Assembly (NCBI GenBank): GCA_963817075.1
Contig: CAWFMT010000005.1
Span: forward strand, 310,001 to 374,000
DNA length: 64,000 nt
From: DASPKM01 sp963817075
GTDB lineage: Bacteria; Bacteroidota; Bacteroidia; Chitinophagales; Chitinophagaceae
Direction of reading: 5' to 3'
Each line of letters begins with the position of its first letter. Position 1 is the stretch's first letter. The notes under the pieces were generated by a model, which did no database searches, had not been told where the DNA came from, and saw nothing but the letters and a program-made list of their open reading frames with translations. Shown piece by piece: positions 33,322 to 43,134 of the stretch. A program made the translations under genes and the position numbers.

Positions 33322-35167
33322 TGTTCTTTTCCAACCAATGCTCCAGGATTACAAAAAGCCATGGCTCCATCCATCGAACGGAAGGATCACCTTTTAAAAA
33401 GGTATTCCACCTGTCTTTTAATGCGACTCCATTGATAAAATCCCGTTCGCTGATCCTATTGATTCTTTCCTCGCAGAAAGATCTGAGTTCGCTCTTCATC
33501 CAGATATTCCAGGGAAAAAGAAAGCCTTGTTTTTTCCGATGAACGATCTCCGAGGGTATCAAATCACCAAGAGATTCCACTAATAAACTTTTTGGGTAGG
33601 TGGGATTTTTGATCTGATCCGGTATGTTCAAAACAAACTCAACGAGTTCATGATCGAAATATGGTTCCCTCACTTCCAGGGATACAGCCATCGCCATTTG
33701 ATCAGTATCCTTCAACAAGGTGTGTTGAGTGTATCCAAGATATTCTGCTATTGAAACCTGGCTCAGGGCAGGAAATCCTTCGATCTCAGCATGTCTTGAG
33801 CCTAATTCACTTACAACATTATTTATAGAATCATTTCCACTAGTGAGATTTTTGATGAGCCGCGGTGAAAGAATTTGCCTGAACACAGGGTAGCAATCCT
33901 CAATTGAGGCATCGGCATGCAGAAGCTGTTTGATCCTGTCCTTTTTCACGCTCCCGTTTCGCGGAATCAATGACGCAACCAGCGACCTGATTGGTCTGGA
34001 CATCTTCCATATATTTTTTCGTTGCCGAAGTTTATAGTATTGATTAAAGAATGGATACCCCGCGAAAAGTTCATCTCCACCTACGCCCGAGAGCGCAACA
34101 GTTAGTCCACTCTGTTTTATCTTTTTCGAAACCACGTAAGTATTTACACCGTCTCCCGTAGGAGTGTCCATGCTGTCAAGAGCATTCTCCAATTCCTCCA
34201 AAAATATCTTTGAATCTAAGGTGACTGCTGTATGATTTGTATTGAATTTCTTTGCAATCAGGTTTGCATATCTGCTCTCATCGAATTCCTGCTCATTGAA
34301 ACCAATATTAAAAGTATTGACTGGCTTTGTGGTTGCCTGAGCCATTAGCGCCACTACCGCACTTGAATCGATCCCTCCGGAAAGAAATGCTCCTAATGGA
34401 ACATCACTTATTAACCTTCGATGAACTGCTTGTTGCAGTAATTCGAGGAGTCGGCCTTGAACTTCTTGCTTATGAGTAAAATCAAAGTTTACTCTTGATT
34501 TAGTGATGTCCCAATACTTTTTGATTTCGACAGATCCATTGGATGCCTTCAAATAGCAACCAGCTTCCAACTGCAAAACATCTTTAATAATTGAATGAGG
34601 AAAACCGACCGATTGAAACTGGAGGAAATCATCCACAGCTTTGCGGTTTAACTGAGGTTTTACTAAACCCGAATTTAGAATAGCCCTAACCTCAGAAGCA
34701 AAGACTAAATGATCATCGTCCAGATAATAATACAGAGGCTTCACACCCATCCTATCTCTCGCGATAAAAAGTTCTTTGAGTTGAAGATCCCAGATGATGA
34801 ACACGAACATTCCCACGAAATGCCTAAGGCAATCAGGTCCCCATTTTGCATAAGCAGCAAGGATCACTTCCGAATCACTGTTAGTTCGATAAGGATATTC
34901 CGGCAATTTTTTCCTGACGTCAAGGTAATTATACATTTCGCCGTTGAATACGAGCGCATATCTTCCACTTACATCAAACTGAGGTTGATTGGCGGCAGTC
35001 GAGAGATCAATAATTGAAAGTCTCCGATGACCCAGCGTTATTTCATCCTGAATGTAAAACCCGTCGGCATCAGGACCGCGATGAGCCATACAATCAGACA
35101 TCCTTTTTATAATTGCTGGATCAACTGGCTGGCGTTTCAAATTTAATATGCCGGAAAGACCACACAT
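33311..35167 (-). CDS. asnB: Asparagine synthase (glutamine-hydrolysing) of polysaccharide-locus type
   Basis: 618 residues, two-domain AsnB architecture. The class II glutaminase has the nucleophile Cys2 (MCGLSGILN) and RGPDADG near residue 31. The synthetase domain has the PP-loop LSGGIDSS near residue 264 and SGVGGDELFAGY near 360. Similar genes in capsule and O-antigen loci are thought to amidate the carboxyl of a sugar or other acid using glutamine ammonia rather than to make asparagine. It is flanked directly by two glycosyltransferases, which supports that reading. Confidence 0.88.
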   Translation of the reverse strand: MCGLSGILNLKRQPVDPAIIKRMSDCMAHRGPDADGFYIQDEITLGHRRLSIIDLSTAANQPQFDVSGRYALVFNGEMYNYLDVRKKLPEYPYRTNSDSEVILAAYAKWGPDCLRHFVGMFVFIIWDLQLKELFIARDRMGVKPLYYYLDDDHLVFASEVRAILNSGLVKPQLNRKAVDDFLQFQSVGFPHSIIKDVLQLEAGCYLKASNGSVEIKKYWDITKSRVNFDFTHKQEVQGRLLELLQQAVHRRLISDVPLGAFLSGGIDSSAVVALMAQATTKPVNTFNIGFNEQEFDESRYANLIAKKFNTNHTAVTLDSKIFLEELENALDSMDTPTGDGVNTYVVSKKIKQSGLTVALSGVGGDELFAGYPFFNQYYKLRQRKNIWKMSRPIRSLVASLIPRNGSVKKDRIKQLLHADASIEDCYPVFRQILSPRLIKNLTSGNDSINNVVSELGSRHAEIEGFPALSQVSIAEYLGYTQHTLLKDTDQMAMAVSLEVREPYFDHELVEFVLNIPDQIKNPTYPKSLLVESLGDLIPSEIVHRKKQGFLFPWNIWMKSELRSFCEERINRISERDFINGVALKDRWNTFLKGDPSVRWMEPWLFVILEHWLEKNNVG

Positions 35168-36180
35168 TATTGTTCAGCTATTTCCTTGTATAAATCAAAA
35201 TACTGTCCCGCAATCACATTAGGATCGAATCTTTTTACATTTTCAAACCCGCGGGTAATCAAACCTTCTCTATACTCATCATCATTGATAATTTTTAAAA
35301 TCCCAGTCCGAATTGAATCAACATTAAATGGATCAACCAGACAGGCTGCATTCCCTGCAACTTCTGGCATAGAATAAAGTTCGGTAGTGACAACCGCTCT
35401 TCCAACCGCCTGTGCTTCGAGGATTGGCATTCCAAATCCTTCATAAGTTGAAGCAAGGGCAACGATATCGGCTTCTTCATAGCACCTGATTATTTCTTCA
35501 TCATTCAATCCCCATTTATATTCATACTGGATTTTCCTTTCGCGCAACATATTTTCATACTCCAGGTTTTGCTTACCGACAATTTCAAGCAAGCATGGAA
35601 TTCCTTCCAACGCCTCGATTAGCCGGGGAATGTTTTTATTGTGAGCAGCACCGATCTGAAGGATCCGGGGTTGCTTCTTATTAAATGCTTTGTCCTTTCT
35701 TTTGAATTTCTCAGAAATGGCTACATAGATCACTTTGATCTTGGCAGGATCACAGGAAACATGCTTCAGTATTTCATTTTTTGTAGAAGTAGAAATTGCT
35801 GTAAGATATTTTGATCTCTTTGCTGGAATAGCAAGCCAGAATAATCTCAGAAACTTATACTTCATGCCTGAGGAACTGGTAAGATGGACACAGTCGAGGA
35901 TGGTATTGATGGTCCGTTTTCGGGACAATAATAACCCGAGGTAATTGATATCTCCGGTAATGTGATTGACCCTTGCCTGACGGAAAGCTGCTTCAATGCA
36001 ATTGTAGATCCTCTTGAAAACTCCTGTGCTTTCATATCTGGAATAAGCAACCTTCGAATCAATTTTTCCATTCAAACGATTCCGGACATCCTCAAAAATA
36101 AATTCCACGCTGTAGTTCCCGACTGACCTTGGCTTGCGATGGAAAAAAGTAACGGGCAGCTTCCTAGTATTGGCTTGCAT
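35167..36180 (-). CDS. Family 4 glycosyltransferase
   Basis: 337 residues if started at the Met at 36180; an ATG six codons upstream (36198) would add MKKRGI but overlaps the preceding gene by 35 bases. GT-B fold. The C-terminal donor-binding part has PRILQIGAAHNKNIPRLIEA and the E-x7-E motif in STYEGFGMPILEAQAVGRAV. The N terminus is VTFFHRKPRSVGNYSVE. It overlaps the asnB start by one base, so translation is coupled. Substrates unknown. Confidence 0.85.
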   Translation of the reverse strand: MQANTRKLPVTFFHRKPRSVGNYSVEFIFEDVRNRLNGKIDSKVAYSRYESTGVFKRIYNCIEAAFRQARVNHITGDINYLGLLLSRKRTINTILDCVHLTSSSGMKYKFLRLFWLAIPAKRSKYLTAISTSTKNEILKHVSCDPAKIKVIYVAISEKFKRKDKAFNKKQPRILQIGAAHNKNIPRLIEALEGIPCLLEIVGKQNLEYENMLRERKIQYEYKWGLNDEEIIRCYEEADIVALASTYEGFGMPILEAQAVGRAVVTTELYSMPEVAGNAACLVDPFNVDSIRTGILKIINDDEYREGLITRGFENVKRFDPNVIAGQYFDLYKEIAEQ

Positions 36181-37135
36181 AATTCCTCTCTTCTTCACTT
36201 ATTATTCTGTCCAACACTGCAAAAAAATCTGAATCATAATTCCATCCCAATTTTTCTTTAGCTTCCTTGCTGCAGCCATAAATATCTTCAATATCAATTG
36301 GGCGAAACAATTGTTGATTGATATGAATTTTTGACTTGTCCAGATTCAATTTGTCAAAAACATATTCAACTACATCCTTCAACCAGACAGATCTCCCGGA
36401 TGATATTACATAATCCCTGGGTTTATCCTGTTGAAGCATCAACCACATGGCTTCAACATATTTTTCGGACCAGCCAAAATCTCTCTTGATATTAAGATTC
36501 CCAACTTCTAGTATATCCTGTTTTCCATTCTTTATTGCTAAGCCAGCCCTGATTACTTTCTTCACAAAAAAATTCTCGCCTCGCAGATAGGACTCGTGGT
36601 TGAACAGGATGCCACAACATGCAAACAACTGATAGGATTCCCGATAATTGATGGTTATGTGATGGGCTGCAACTTTTGAAATGGCGTATGGGCTTAGTGG
36701 GTGAAATTTCGATTCTTCTGTTATTGGCAGTTCTTCTATTTTGCCAAACATCTCGCTGGTAGAAGCCTGATAAAACCTTGTATCCAGTTTCAGCATGCGA
36801 ATTGATTCCAAAATATTCAGCACTGAATTAATGTTGAATTGAATAGTGCCGATCGGTTGCTGAAATGAAAGTCCAACAGAGCTTTGTGCAGCCAGATTGT
36901 AAATCTCATCCGGACGTGATTGATCTAATATTCCGATGACTTGCGAAAGATCCAAAAGATCACATTCCGTAAGCTGGACCTTCTCCGCGATGCCTAAATA
37001 TTTTAATTTGTTGAGATTGGCTCCAGTCATGGATCTTACCAGACCTATCACCTCATAATTTTTGCTCAACAATAACCTACTGAGGTAAGCTCCATCCTGA
37101 CCGGTAATCCCGGTAATCAAAGCAACTTTTCTCAT
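36164..37135 (-). CDS. GDP-mannose 4,6-dehydratase homologue, short type
   Basis: 323 residues from the Met at 37135, which fits the fold (MRKVALITGITGQDGAYLSR). A longer frame from 37204 would add 23 unrelated residues overlapping the polymerase gene and is rejected. Active-site motifs: ASTSEMFGK near 122-130, SPYAISK with the Tyr-Lys pair, NHESYLRGENFF, and KRDFGWSEKYVEAMW. The length equals that of the Pseudomonas A-band Gmd rather than the E. coli enzyme. It may feed D-rhamnose, talose or perosamine synthesis, or act on a related sugar; no matching reductase is adjacent. Confidence 0.85.
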   Translation of the reverse strand: MRKVALITGITGQDGAYLSRLLLSKNYEVIGLVRSMTGANLNKLKYLGIAEKVQLTECDLLDLSQVIGILDQSRPDEIYNLAAQSSVGLSFQQPIGTIQFNINSVLNILESIRMLKLDTRFYQASTSEMFGKIEELPITEESKFHPLSPYAISKVAAHHITINYRESYQLFACCGILFNHESYLRGENFFVKKVIRAGLAIKNGKQDILEVGNLNIKRDFGWSEKYVEAMWLMLQQDKPRDYVISSGRSVWLKDVVEYVFDKLNLDKSKIHINQQLFRPIDIEDIYGCSKEAKEKLGWNYDSDFFAVLDRIISEEERNYASQY

Positions 37136-37151
37136 CTTTTCTGACAATAGC

Positions 37152-38522
37152 TCAGATCCTAAATTTAAAAATGGTAGGAAAGGTCTTGTAAACGAAGAAG
37201 GCAAATATTCCCGCCTTTGTAAAGGAGTTCAACATGGTCACCAAATCGGATTCTACCTGAACAGCATAAAAAAACAAAAATGGAAACCAAAGTATAAGTG
37301 AAGGAACTTTTACACTTATTTTAAGCAACAACTGAAAAAAGAAATTGAAGAGGAGTCCAAAACATAACATAAAAAATATTCCTCCGCTTTTCCCAAAATT
37401 TCCCCAGGCTTCGCCAAAGGGACTTAACCCGATGCTATATCCTCTTAAAGTCACACCGAGGAACCTCTTAAAATTGTAAAGACCTCCGGACTCGGGCTTA
37501 TCCTGCCATAGAAATCGGGGGACAATAGAAGCCGCAAGAGAAAGATAAATTGTTTCACCGTCTGCGTACGAAAACCTATGCGGGACTGATTCCAATACTC
37601 GCGAAACTATTTGGCCCTGATTGAATCTTGTATAAAATAAAAAAAGCGTTCTCTCATCTTTGAATAACTCCAATGGACTGGATGCCTTTTCAAGCATCAT
37701 ATCTGAGAAGAGCGATACTTTTTGCCCTTCGATTTCTTTTTTCCAGATCTGGTTTCGGTAGGCTGGTTTTACAGATTGCAAAATCAGGAGGCAAAAAACG
37801 CCGGCAATCATAATAGAGAACTTGGTAATGAAAAGGGTTTTATTACCTAGCAGTACAAGGATCACCGTCATTACCCCCATATACACCATCTCACCAAACA
37901 TTCCTCCATAAATAGAACGGAATATGAGCAACCCGAACACGAAAATCATGATTGTTCGTTTATTGGGGAAGGTTGAATAGAGACAATAAAATACCCCCAC
38001 GAACATCAAATATTTCAAAAGGAAGAGTATGTACCCAATCACATCCGGAACATAGCCCTCAAGCAGAGAAGCTATCAAACCTACAATTACCATGATCAAT
38101 CCCTGCCATTTCATACCGCTGAGATAATTCTTCGCATTGATCATGTATTGCTCATGATTCTTGAATGTTTGCTTTCTGAAAAATATGGGCAGTTTCAGTC
38201 CAATGATCATTGCAACAGTTGCAGGCAACATGAAGGAGAAATATTCCTCTGATGTGACCCTCATGTAATTATTCCAAAGCGTAGCAAGTTGGTTCCTGTT
38301 GTTGAACCAATGATAGCCCACAATTGGCATGCATAGACAGATAAATATCGAGATAAGTATTAGTATATCCAGGATAACCAGCCTGCTCCCCAAATCATTG
38401 ATAAAATTGAAAAGAAAATACATGAAGAGCACGCAGGACAATGACTCATAAACGGTAAAAGAGGTCAACCCGATGAGTGCGAAGTAAAGGACCAATGCAA
38501 GGAAAAAGAATAAGGCTCTCAT
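37152..38522 (-). CDS. wzy: O-antigen/polysaccharide polymerase (Wzy-like)
   Basis: 456 residues, highly hydrophobic, with about ten to twelve predicted membrane helices and one large periplasmic loop in the C-terminal half (about residues 265-360, including SVPHRFSYADGETIYLS). Sequence conservation in Wzy is low, so the call rests on topology and on its place among glycosyltransferases in a locus that also has a flippase. It would join lipid-linked repeat units in the periplasm. Confidence 0.78.
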   Translation of the reverse strand: MRALFFFLALVLYFALIGLTSFTVYESLSCVLFMYFLFNFINDLGSRLVILDILILISIFICLCMPIVGYHWFNNRNQLATLWNNYMRVTSEEYFSFMLPATVAMIIGLKLPIFFRKQTFKNHEQYMINAKNYLSGMKWQGLIMVIVGLIASLLEGYVPDVIGYILFLLKYLMFVGVFYCLYSTFPNKRTIMIFVFGLLIFRSIYGGMFGEMVYMGVMTVILVLLGNKTLFITKFSIMIAGVFCLLILQSVKPAYRNQIWKKEIEGQKVSLFSDMMLEKASSPLELFKDERTLFLFYTRFNQGQIVSRVLESVPHRFSYADGETIYLSLAASIVPRFLWQDKPESGGLYNFKRFLGVTLRGYSIGLSPFGEAWGNFGKSGGIFFMLCFGLLFNFFFQLLLKISVKVPSLILWFPFLFFYAVQVESDLVTMLNSFTKAGIFAFFVYKTFPTIFKFRI

Positions 38523-38556
38523 TCCGCGATTGGTTTAGTTATTTCTATAAAAACCA

Positions 38557-39693
38557 TCATGCAATTCCAGTTTTCAATACGGGTTCAAATCCAATTTCAA
38601 AATTGAGCGCATTCAAAAAATCATTTTTTGCCTCTTTTGTGTAAACACTATAATTCGTCATTATTTGTTCAATCGCATTCCTTATTGATTCACTTGACCC
38701 ATCGATAAAAGTAGCCCATTTATATCCGCCACAATACTTTCTAAAGTGGTCATTATCATATAGTATCACTGGCAAGCCCATCGCGGCATACTCGTAAATC
38801 TTGTTTGAGGCTGTACCTCCCGTAGAGTAAATGATGTTTTGAGGCTTATGCACTGCCAGACCAATATGATGTGAAGCTGTAATACTAAAAAGTTGGTTAT
38901 AAGGAACTGGCTCCCGGAAATGCACTTGCTTTTCCACTCCGTTCCTGGACGCGATCCTGGAAAGGTTTTCCTTATAAGAGGGACTTATCCAACCAATTAA
39001 CGTCAACTGCAAAGTCTTGTTATTAATCCTACGATTTAGTACTCCAATCACCTCTTCCAGGCAATGCCCGGGAGAAATGCTACCCTGGTAGATCAGTTTG
39101 ATTGATCCATCTTCATCATTATTTGTTTTAAAACTCTCCAGAAACTTTTTTGATGGATAATTAGGAAGTATAATAATCTTACCCTGGTAATCCTCCAACT
39201 TAAAAAATTTTAGTCTGTCCATTGAGGGTAAGGTGAAGAGATTCGTTTTTTGTATAGCCTTATTTTCAAATCGGGCAGCTAACCAACCAACGGAAAATTT
39301 TCTTACTTGCTTCAATTCACTTACATCATGGTTGTGATACCAAAAGATCCTGCTTTGGCAAGCTGAAAATCTTCGAAGTATATAAAATGCAAGAAGAGGA
39401 ATACTATCATAAGCAAGCCAAATTGCGGGCTTCTCTTTCTTAACAAGACGAAACATTTCCTTACAAAATTGTAAGAAGTTTGAGATCTTCCTGGGTGTAG
39501 ATGCCGGCGCATTCAATTCAACTTTTTTTCCAATACGATGCACCACCACTTTCGCAGAAAAATTCCATGGCTCTACTTTAATATTGCGAGTTACTATAAT
39601 GATCTTATCAGATAATTTTTCAAGCTCCTGGATAGCCCACAAAGTAGGAGGATATAATTCTGGCGGATTATAAATACCAATTAATACTGTCAA
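38557..39693 (-). CDS. Family 4-like glycosyltransferase
   Basis: 378 residues, GT-B fold. The acceptor domain starts TVLIGIYNPPELYPP and includes WYHNHDVSE near 137. The donor domain contains IKLIYQGSISPGHCLEEVI and a C-terminal GGTASNKIYEYAAMGLPVIL stretch, where the acidic E-x-x-A-x-G pattern replaces the full E-x7-E. Overlaps the next gene upstream by 4 bases. Specificity unknown. Confidence 0.83.
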   Translation of the reverse strand: MTVLIGIYNPPELYPPTLWAIQELEKLSDKIIIVTRNIKVEPWNFSAKVVVHRIGKKVELNAPASTPRKISNFLQFCKEMFRLVKKEKPAIWLAYDSIPLLAFYILRRFSACQSRIFWYHNHDVSELKQVRKFSVGWLAARFENKAIQKTNLFTLPSMDRLKFFKLEDYQGKIIILPNYPSKKFLESFKTNNDEDGSIKLIYQGSISPGHCLEEVIGVLNRRINNKTLQLTLIGWISPSYKENLSRIASRNGVEKQVHFREPVPYNQLFSITASHHIGLAVHKPQNIIYSTGGTASNKIYEYAAMGLPVILYDNDHFRKYCGGYKWATFIDGSSESIRNAIEQIMTNYSVYTKEAKNDFLNALNFEIGFEPVLKTGIA

Positions 39694-40688
39694 CTGAAAA
39701 TTTCTTTGAGACGGGACTCATAAGTATGCGCTTGCTGAATTAGCTCGTATGATTTAGCCCGGATCGCGGCTGCAGCCTGCTCATTGGCGAACACAAATTT
39801 CACTTGTTCGATGGCTTCCTTATCATTGTTGAAATACAGAATCGTTTCCCGGTCTTTAAAAATGCCTGCTTGTTCAGGACATGCAGAACACAATTGCAAT
39901 CCTCCGGCAGCAGGAATTTCAAAAAACCGCATGTTTGCTGCAGGGTAATTTGTATTATCAATCACGTTTAATGAGATGCGGGATTGGCGAAGAAAATCAC
40001 CGAATGCCTTTCCATATAAAGGCTTATGCCGAAAGTTCTTTAAAATTCGTTTGTCCTTGCAATTCTTTCCCCATTCTGTTCCAGCTACAGAAAATTTAAT
40101 CGAGGGAAATGCATCGAGTATGGCAGTAATAGTTTTTTCTCTCTCTGGTCGCCATCCACCTGCAAATGAAATATCATACAGGAATTCAGTCGACTTATTT
40201 GCGCCCCCAAGAAAATCAGAATCTCCTGCGAAAGGAAGCCATTTAACATTCCTGTATCCAAGCTTTTTGAATACCTCGATACTATTACTGCTATAAGTTG
40301 CAAGCAGATCATATAACCTGGAGTTGTTTAGTTGGTCCTGCCCAAGGTTCATCAAAGTATCTGGCCAGAATAAAATGATCTGAGATTCACTGATGGATTT
40401 CATAAAGGCCAGGGTCCCGAATAAAACCGGAGCATTACCAAACACCATCACCTTATCGGGTCGATATTTTTGAAAAAATACCGCGAGTTCACGATTGCCC
40501 TTCCTTGTCCAGGCTTCTACAGGTACGAAAGTGTGCAAGATCTTACCAGCTTTATTCAATCTTACATATTTGGCGATTGCTTTATATGGGTCAAAACTCT
40601 CCACTTCATGCCCCATTCTTTTCAATGCAGCAGTGAAAGAGTGCGCAACAGCGTAAATACTGGAATCACTTACAATCAGGATTTTCAT
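39690..40688 (-). CDS. CgeB-like glycosyltransferase
   Basis: 332 residues. A Rossmann-like N terminus (MKILIVSDSSIYAVAHSF) is followed by LFWPDTLMNLG near 120, YDISFAGGWRPEREKTI near 180 and the C-terminal RFFEIPAAGGLQLCS. This pattern matches the CgeB/glycosyl-transferase group 1 branch seen in spore-coat and O-antigen loci. Tight spacing (4-base overlap downstream, 4 bases to the next gene upstream) places it in the operon. Donor unknown. Confidence 0.75.
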   Translation of the reverse strand: MKILIVSDSSIYAVAHSFTAALKRMGHEVESFDPYKAIAKYVRLNKAGKILHTFVPVEAWTRKGNRELAVFFQKYRPDKVMVFGNAPVLFGTLAFMKSISESQIILFWPDTLMNLGQDQLNNSRLYDLLATYSSNSIEVFKKLGYRNVKWLPFAGDSDFLGGANKSTEFLYDISFAGGWRPEREKTITAILDAFPSIKFSVAGTEWGKNCKDKRILKNFRHKPLYGKAFGDFLRQSRISLNVIDNTNYPAANMRFFEIPAAGGLQLCSACPEQAGIFKDRETILYFNNDKEAIEQVKFVFANEQAAAAIRAKSYELIQQAHTYESRLKEIFS

Positions 40689-40692
40689 TTTA

Positions 40693-41397
40693 CTATTTTC
40701 CAGACTTTGACAGACTTTGCTTTAAAGAAATATTTTCCAGAATGATATTGCAACCAAATGTTTGGACCTGGTGAAAACCAGGATCAAAAAGGGATAGGCA
40801 AGCTTGCTTTTCCTCCTCAGTTTCATATTCAAAACATACCAATAGGCTCTTTTTCAAAGTTTCCTTTGCTCCTTCCAGCACAGCATGATTTAATCCTTCC
40901 ACGTCAATACTGAGAAAACTTATGAATCTGAAAGAAAAATTCGCCATAATATCATCCAGTCGCATCACGGGTACATGCACTGATCTATAGACATTCACAT
41001 CTCTTTCACCGGCAAAAGAACTTATCACAGGCGTTTTTGATATATTGAATTTTAGAACTGTATTTGAATTTCCGCAACCCATTGCAAGTGCGGTATCTCT
41101 TTTCCTGAATTTCTGGAAAAGGCGAACAAGTTCTTCATTAGGTTCAATGATGATCCCATGCAAACCGTTTCTGTAAAGCAGATAGGTGTTGGAAATAGAA
41201 CTTGGATGGTTGGCGCCTACATCAACATAAACTGAGTCAGACAAATCAAATTGTTTCAGATATTCCCAAATAAATTTATCCTCCGAATGTTGAGAATAGG
41301 TGCTTTTTCCTGAAGCTATACTCTGATACCAGGCCACCCCATATCGTTTGAACTTACCGAGAAATGGGAAATGTTCAGCAAAAAATGTATTGATCAT
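40693..41397 (-). CDS. FkbM-family methyltransferase
   Basis: 234 residues. SAM-binding motif I VYVDVGANHPSSISNTYLL is near 63-81, followed by GIIIEPNEELVRLF (motif II) and FLSIDVEGLNHAVLEGAKE. FkbM enzymes methylate hydroxyls, commonly of sugars in capsules and O antigens. The N-terminal SQHSEDKFIWEYL segment is typical of the long FkbM branch. It is one of two FkbM genes side by side that are clearly different from each other (the other at 41423-42175), so two separate O-methylations are likely. Confidence 0.88.
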   Translation of the reverse strand: MINTFFAEHFPFLGKFKRYGVAWYQSIASGKSTYSQHSEDKFIWEYLKQFDLSDSVYVDVGANHPSSISNTYLLYRNGLHGIIIEPNEELVRLFQKFRKRDTALAMGCGNSNTVLKFNISKTPVISSFAGERDVNVYRSVHVPVMRLDDIMANFSFRFISFLSIDVEGLNHAVLEGAKETLKKSLLVCFEYETEEEKQACLSLFDPGFHQVQTFGCNIILENISLKQSLSKSGK

Positions 41398-41422
41398 AAA
41401 GAATGTAAAAGGGAAAGAATTA

Positions 41423-42175
41423 TCAAAATTCAGAGCCTTCTCTTATGAATAACGCATCGGCCCATAGTATTTGCGTGCCGCTGTAATAAGGATTATAAAT
41501 ATCCTGAAGGGAGAACTTATACTTGTACAATAACTGCATAATCTCATGAAAAAGCGAATGGCCTTCATACTGTGGCTTGAAATAAATCTCAGAATAAATC
41601 AACTGAATCCGGTTTTTACTCAGCAGTTGTGTTGCTCCCTTCAATATTCCAAATTCCCCACCCTGCACATCAAGTTTAAGAATATCAACAGCTGGTATAT
41701 TATTCAATTCGCAATATTCGTCTAATGAAATAGTCTTAACGACAGTCTCGCCAACATTTTCGCAACTCGAATCCGCAGTTTTCACTCCGATCTTAGTACT
41801 CTTAAGTAAGGAATTCGTATCCACGCTTTTGTTAATGTAAAATGTTTGGCTCCCTGATGTCTCCGTCAATGCGAGATTTTCAATCTTAATATTACCCCTG
41901 CCTAAAAATCTTTGTCGGTACTGCTGATATGTCTCTTCGAAAGGTTCAAAGGCATAAATCTTTGCAGCCGGAAACAGATCAAGATAAGTTTGAGATACTT
42001 CGCCTCGATTGGCGCCTGCATCTATAATTACAGGCGATACAGTCTTCAGGAATTCCTTTTGCTTAAGGAATGGGTCAGAAGCAAACTCAGACTTCTTCAG
42101 CTTCTCCAGATAGCCAAGTCCATGGACTTCAAAACCAAATTTTCTAAAGTATTTATTGAGGATGGATTTATTCAT
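41423..42175 (-). CDS. FkbM-family methyltransferase
   Basis: 250 residues. Motif I is VIIDAGANRGEVSQTYLDLF near residue 49, motif II is YAFEPFEETYQQY, and the FkbM signature is ILKLDVQGGEFGILKGA near 165. The C-terminal YSEIYFKPQYEGHS replaces the usual acidic segment of the branch. It probably O-methylates a sugar of the repeat unit. It has 25 bases to the next gene and belongs to the same transcription unit. Confidence 0.88.
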   Translation of the reverse strand: MNKSILNKYFRKFGFEVHGLGYLEKLKKSEFASDPFLKQKEFLKTVSPVIIDAGANRGEVSQTYLDLFPAAKIYAFEPFEETYQQYRQRFLGRGNIKIENLALTETSGSQTFYINKSVDTNSLLKSTKIGVKTADSSCENVGETVVKTISLDEYCELNNIPAVDILKLDVQGGEFGILKGATQLLSKNRIQLIYSEIYFKPQYEGHSLFHEIMQLLYKYKFSLQDIYNPYYSGTQILWADALFIREGSEF

Positions 42176-42207
42176 CTATAACAATTGCGATTTCAGAAGA
42201 AACAATA

Positions 42208-43134
42208 TCAGTTTGCCCTTTCATTAAGATCAATACTTTTAATATTATCAATAAGAACTGGAGACAATGAAATTGGCCCCTCATAGATCTCGTTTCCTAA
42301 CTCGGCAGGTCTGATTGAATTATGAATATGATCAGGATGCATAATGAGGGGTGCGTCTGATAAGAATCCAGCCCAATAACTGAAAGTACTTCCAGCAGAG
42401 GTGACAATAACCCTGCTTCTGCTAAGCAATAAAAGATCCACGATATCGGGATTACCCTTCACCATTTTTATATTTCCAATTTTGAAAAGGGAAGTCAATT
42501 CATTTTCATATCCATCAGTAAAAACTGCAACAGGCAATTCAGTACCATGGATTTCCCTGAGCCTGTGTATCACATCAATAAAATATTCTTCAGGCGTTCT
42601 AACAGCGCCGACTTTCTTAAAATCTTCTCCTTGTCTGAGTTTTCTGAAATCTCCCATACGTATATGAACCCCAATGCAGGGTATATCCAGAGAAGATAAT
42701 TTCTTCCTGATCTCAGGATCCAATAAGTTGTGCAGAATTTTTATGACTCTCGGCCGATGCTCCTTCAATTGATAAAAATAATCACTCCAATGTGGTGTAT
42801 CAGTAAATAGATAGCGGATGTTTTCATTATTTGCAGGCAGGATTTCTAATGGTGGCTCGGCGACGAGTGTGTATTTATCATAGCTTTTTCCTTTCACTTT
42901 GTCTATCAATTCGCCAAGCAGCGACTTTTGGAAAGTAAAATACTTTGTATAATTACGTTTTGATCTTTCATTTCTTAAATAGGGGCCGATCTTAAATTGA
43001 TTATAATCCCGCACCACAACAGGAAGGTTGTTTAACTCTCCAAATACGAAGGCCTTCAATAGAGGAAACAATTGATTTCCCAACCCTGTTTTTGGAAGTC
43101 TGCATAATACAATACCCATATTAAAAACTGACAA
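42208..43134 (-). CDS. Alpha-1,2-fucosyltransferase-like glycosyltransferase (GT11)
   Basis: 308 residues. The three GT11 motifs are visible: GLGNQLF at 17-23, HIRMGDF at 157-163 (family HxRRxD-type site) and SAGSTFSYWAGFL near 242-254. The family transfers L-fucose from GDP-fucose in alpha-1,2 linkage. GDP-fucose would come from gmd and fcl in the same locus. An alternative start at residue 6 (43119) is possible. Confidence 0.88.
   Translation of the reverse strand: MSVFNMGIVLCRLPKTGLGNQLFPLLKAFVFGELNNLPVVVRDYNQFKIGPYLRNERSKRNYTKYFTFQKSLLGELIDKVKGKSYDKYTLVAEPPLEILPANNENIRYLFTDTPHWSDYFYQLKEHRPRVIKILHNLLDPEIRKKLSSLDIPCIGVHIRMGDFRKLRQGEDFKKVGAVRTPEEYFIDVIHRLREIHGTELPVAVFTDGYENELTSLFKIGNIKMVKGNPDIVDLLLLSRSRVIVTSAGSTFSYWAGFLSDAPLIMHPDHIHNSIRPAELGNEIYEGPISLSPVLIDNIKSIDLNERAN

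Noticed and set aside
37136..37204. Upstream extension of the short Gmd homologue
   Set aside because: The Rossmann strand starts at the Met at 37135; the extension overlaps the Wzy gene and is not conserved in type.
42208..43134. Start choice at 43119
   Set aside because: Both ATGs are possible; the longer form was kept because its stop-to-start spacing with the upstream gene is one base, though the evidence is weak.
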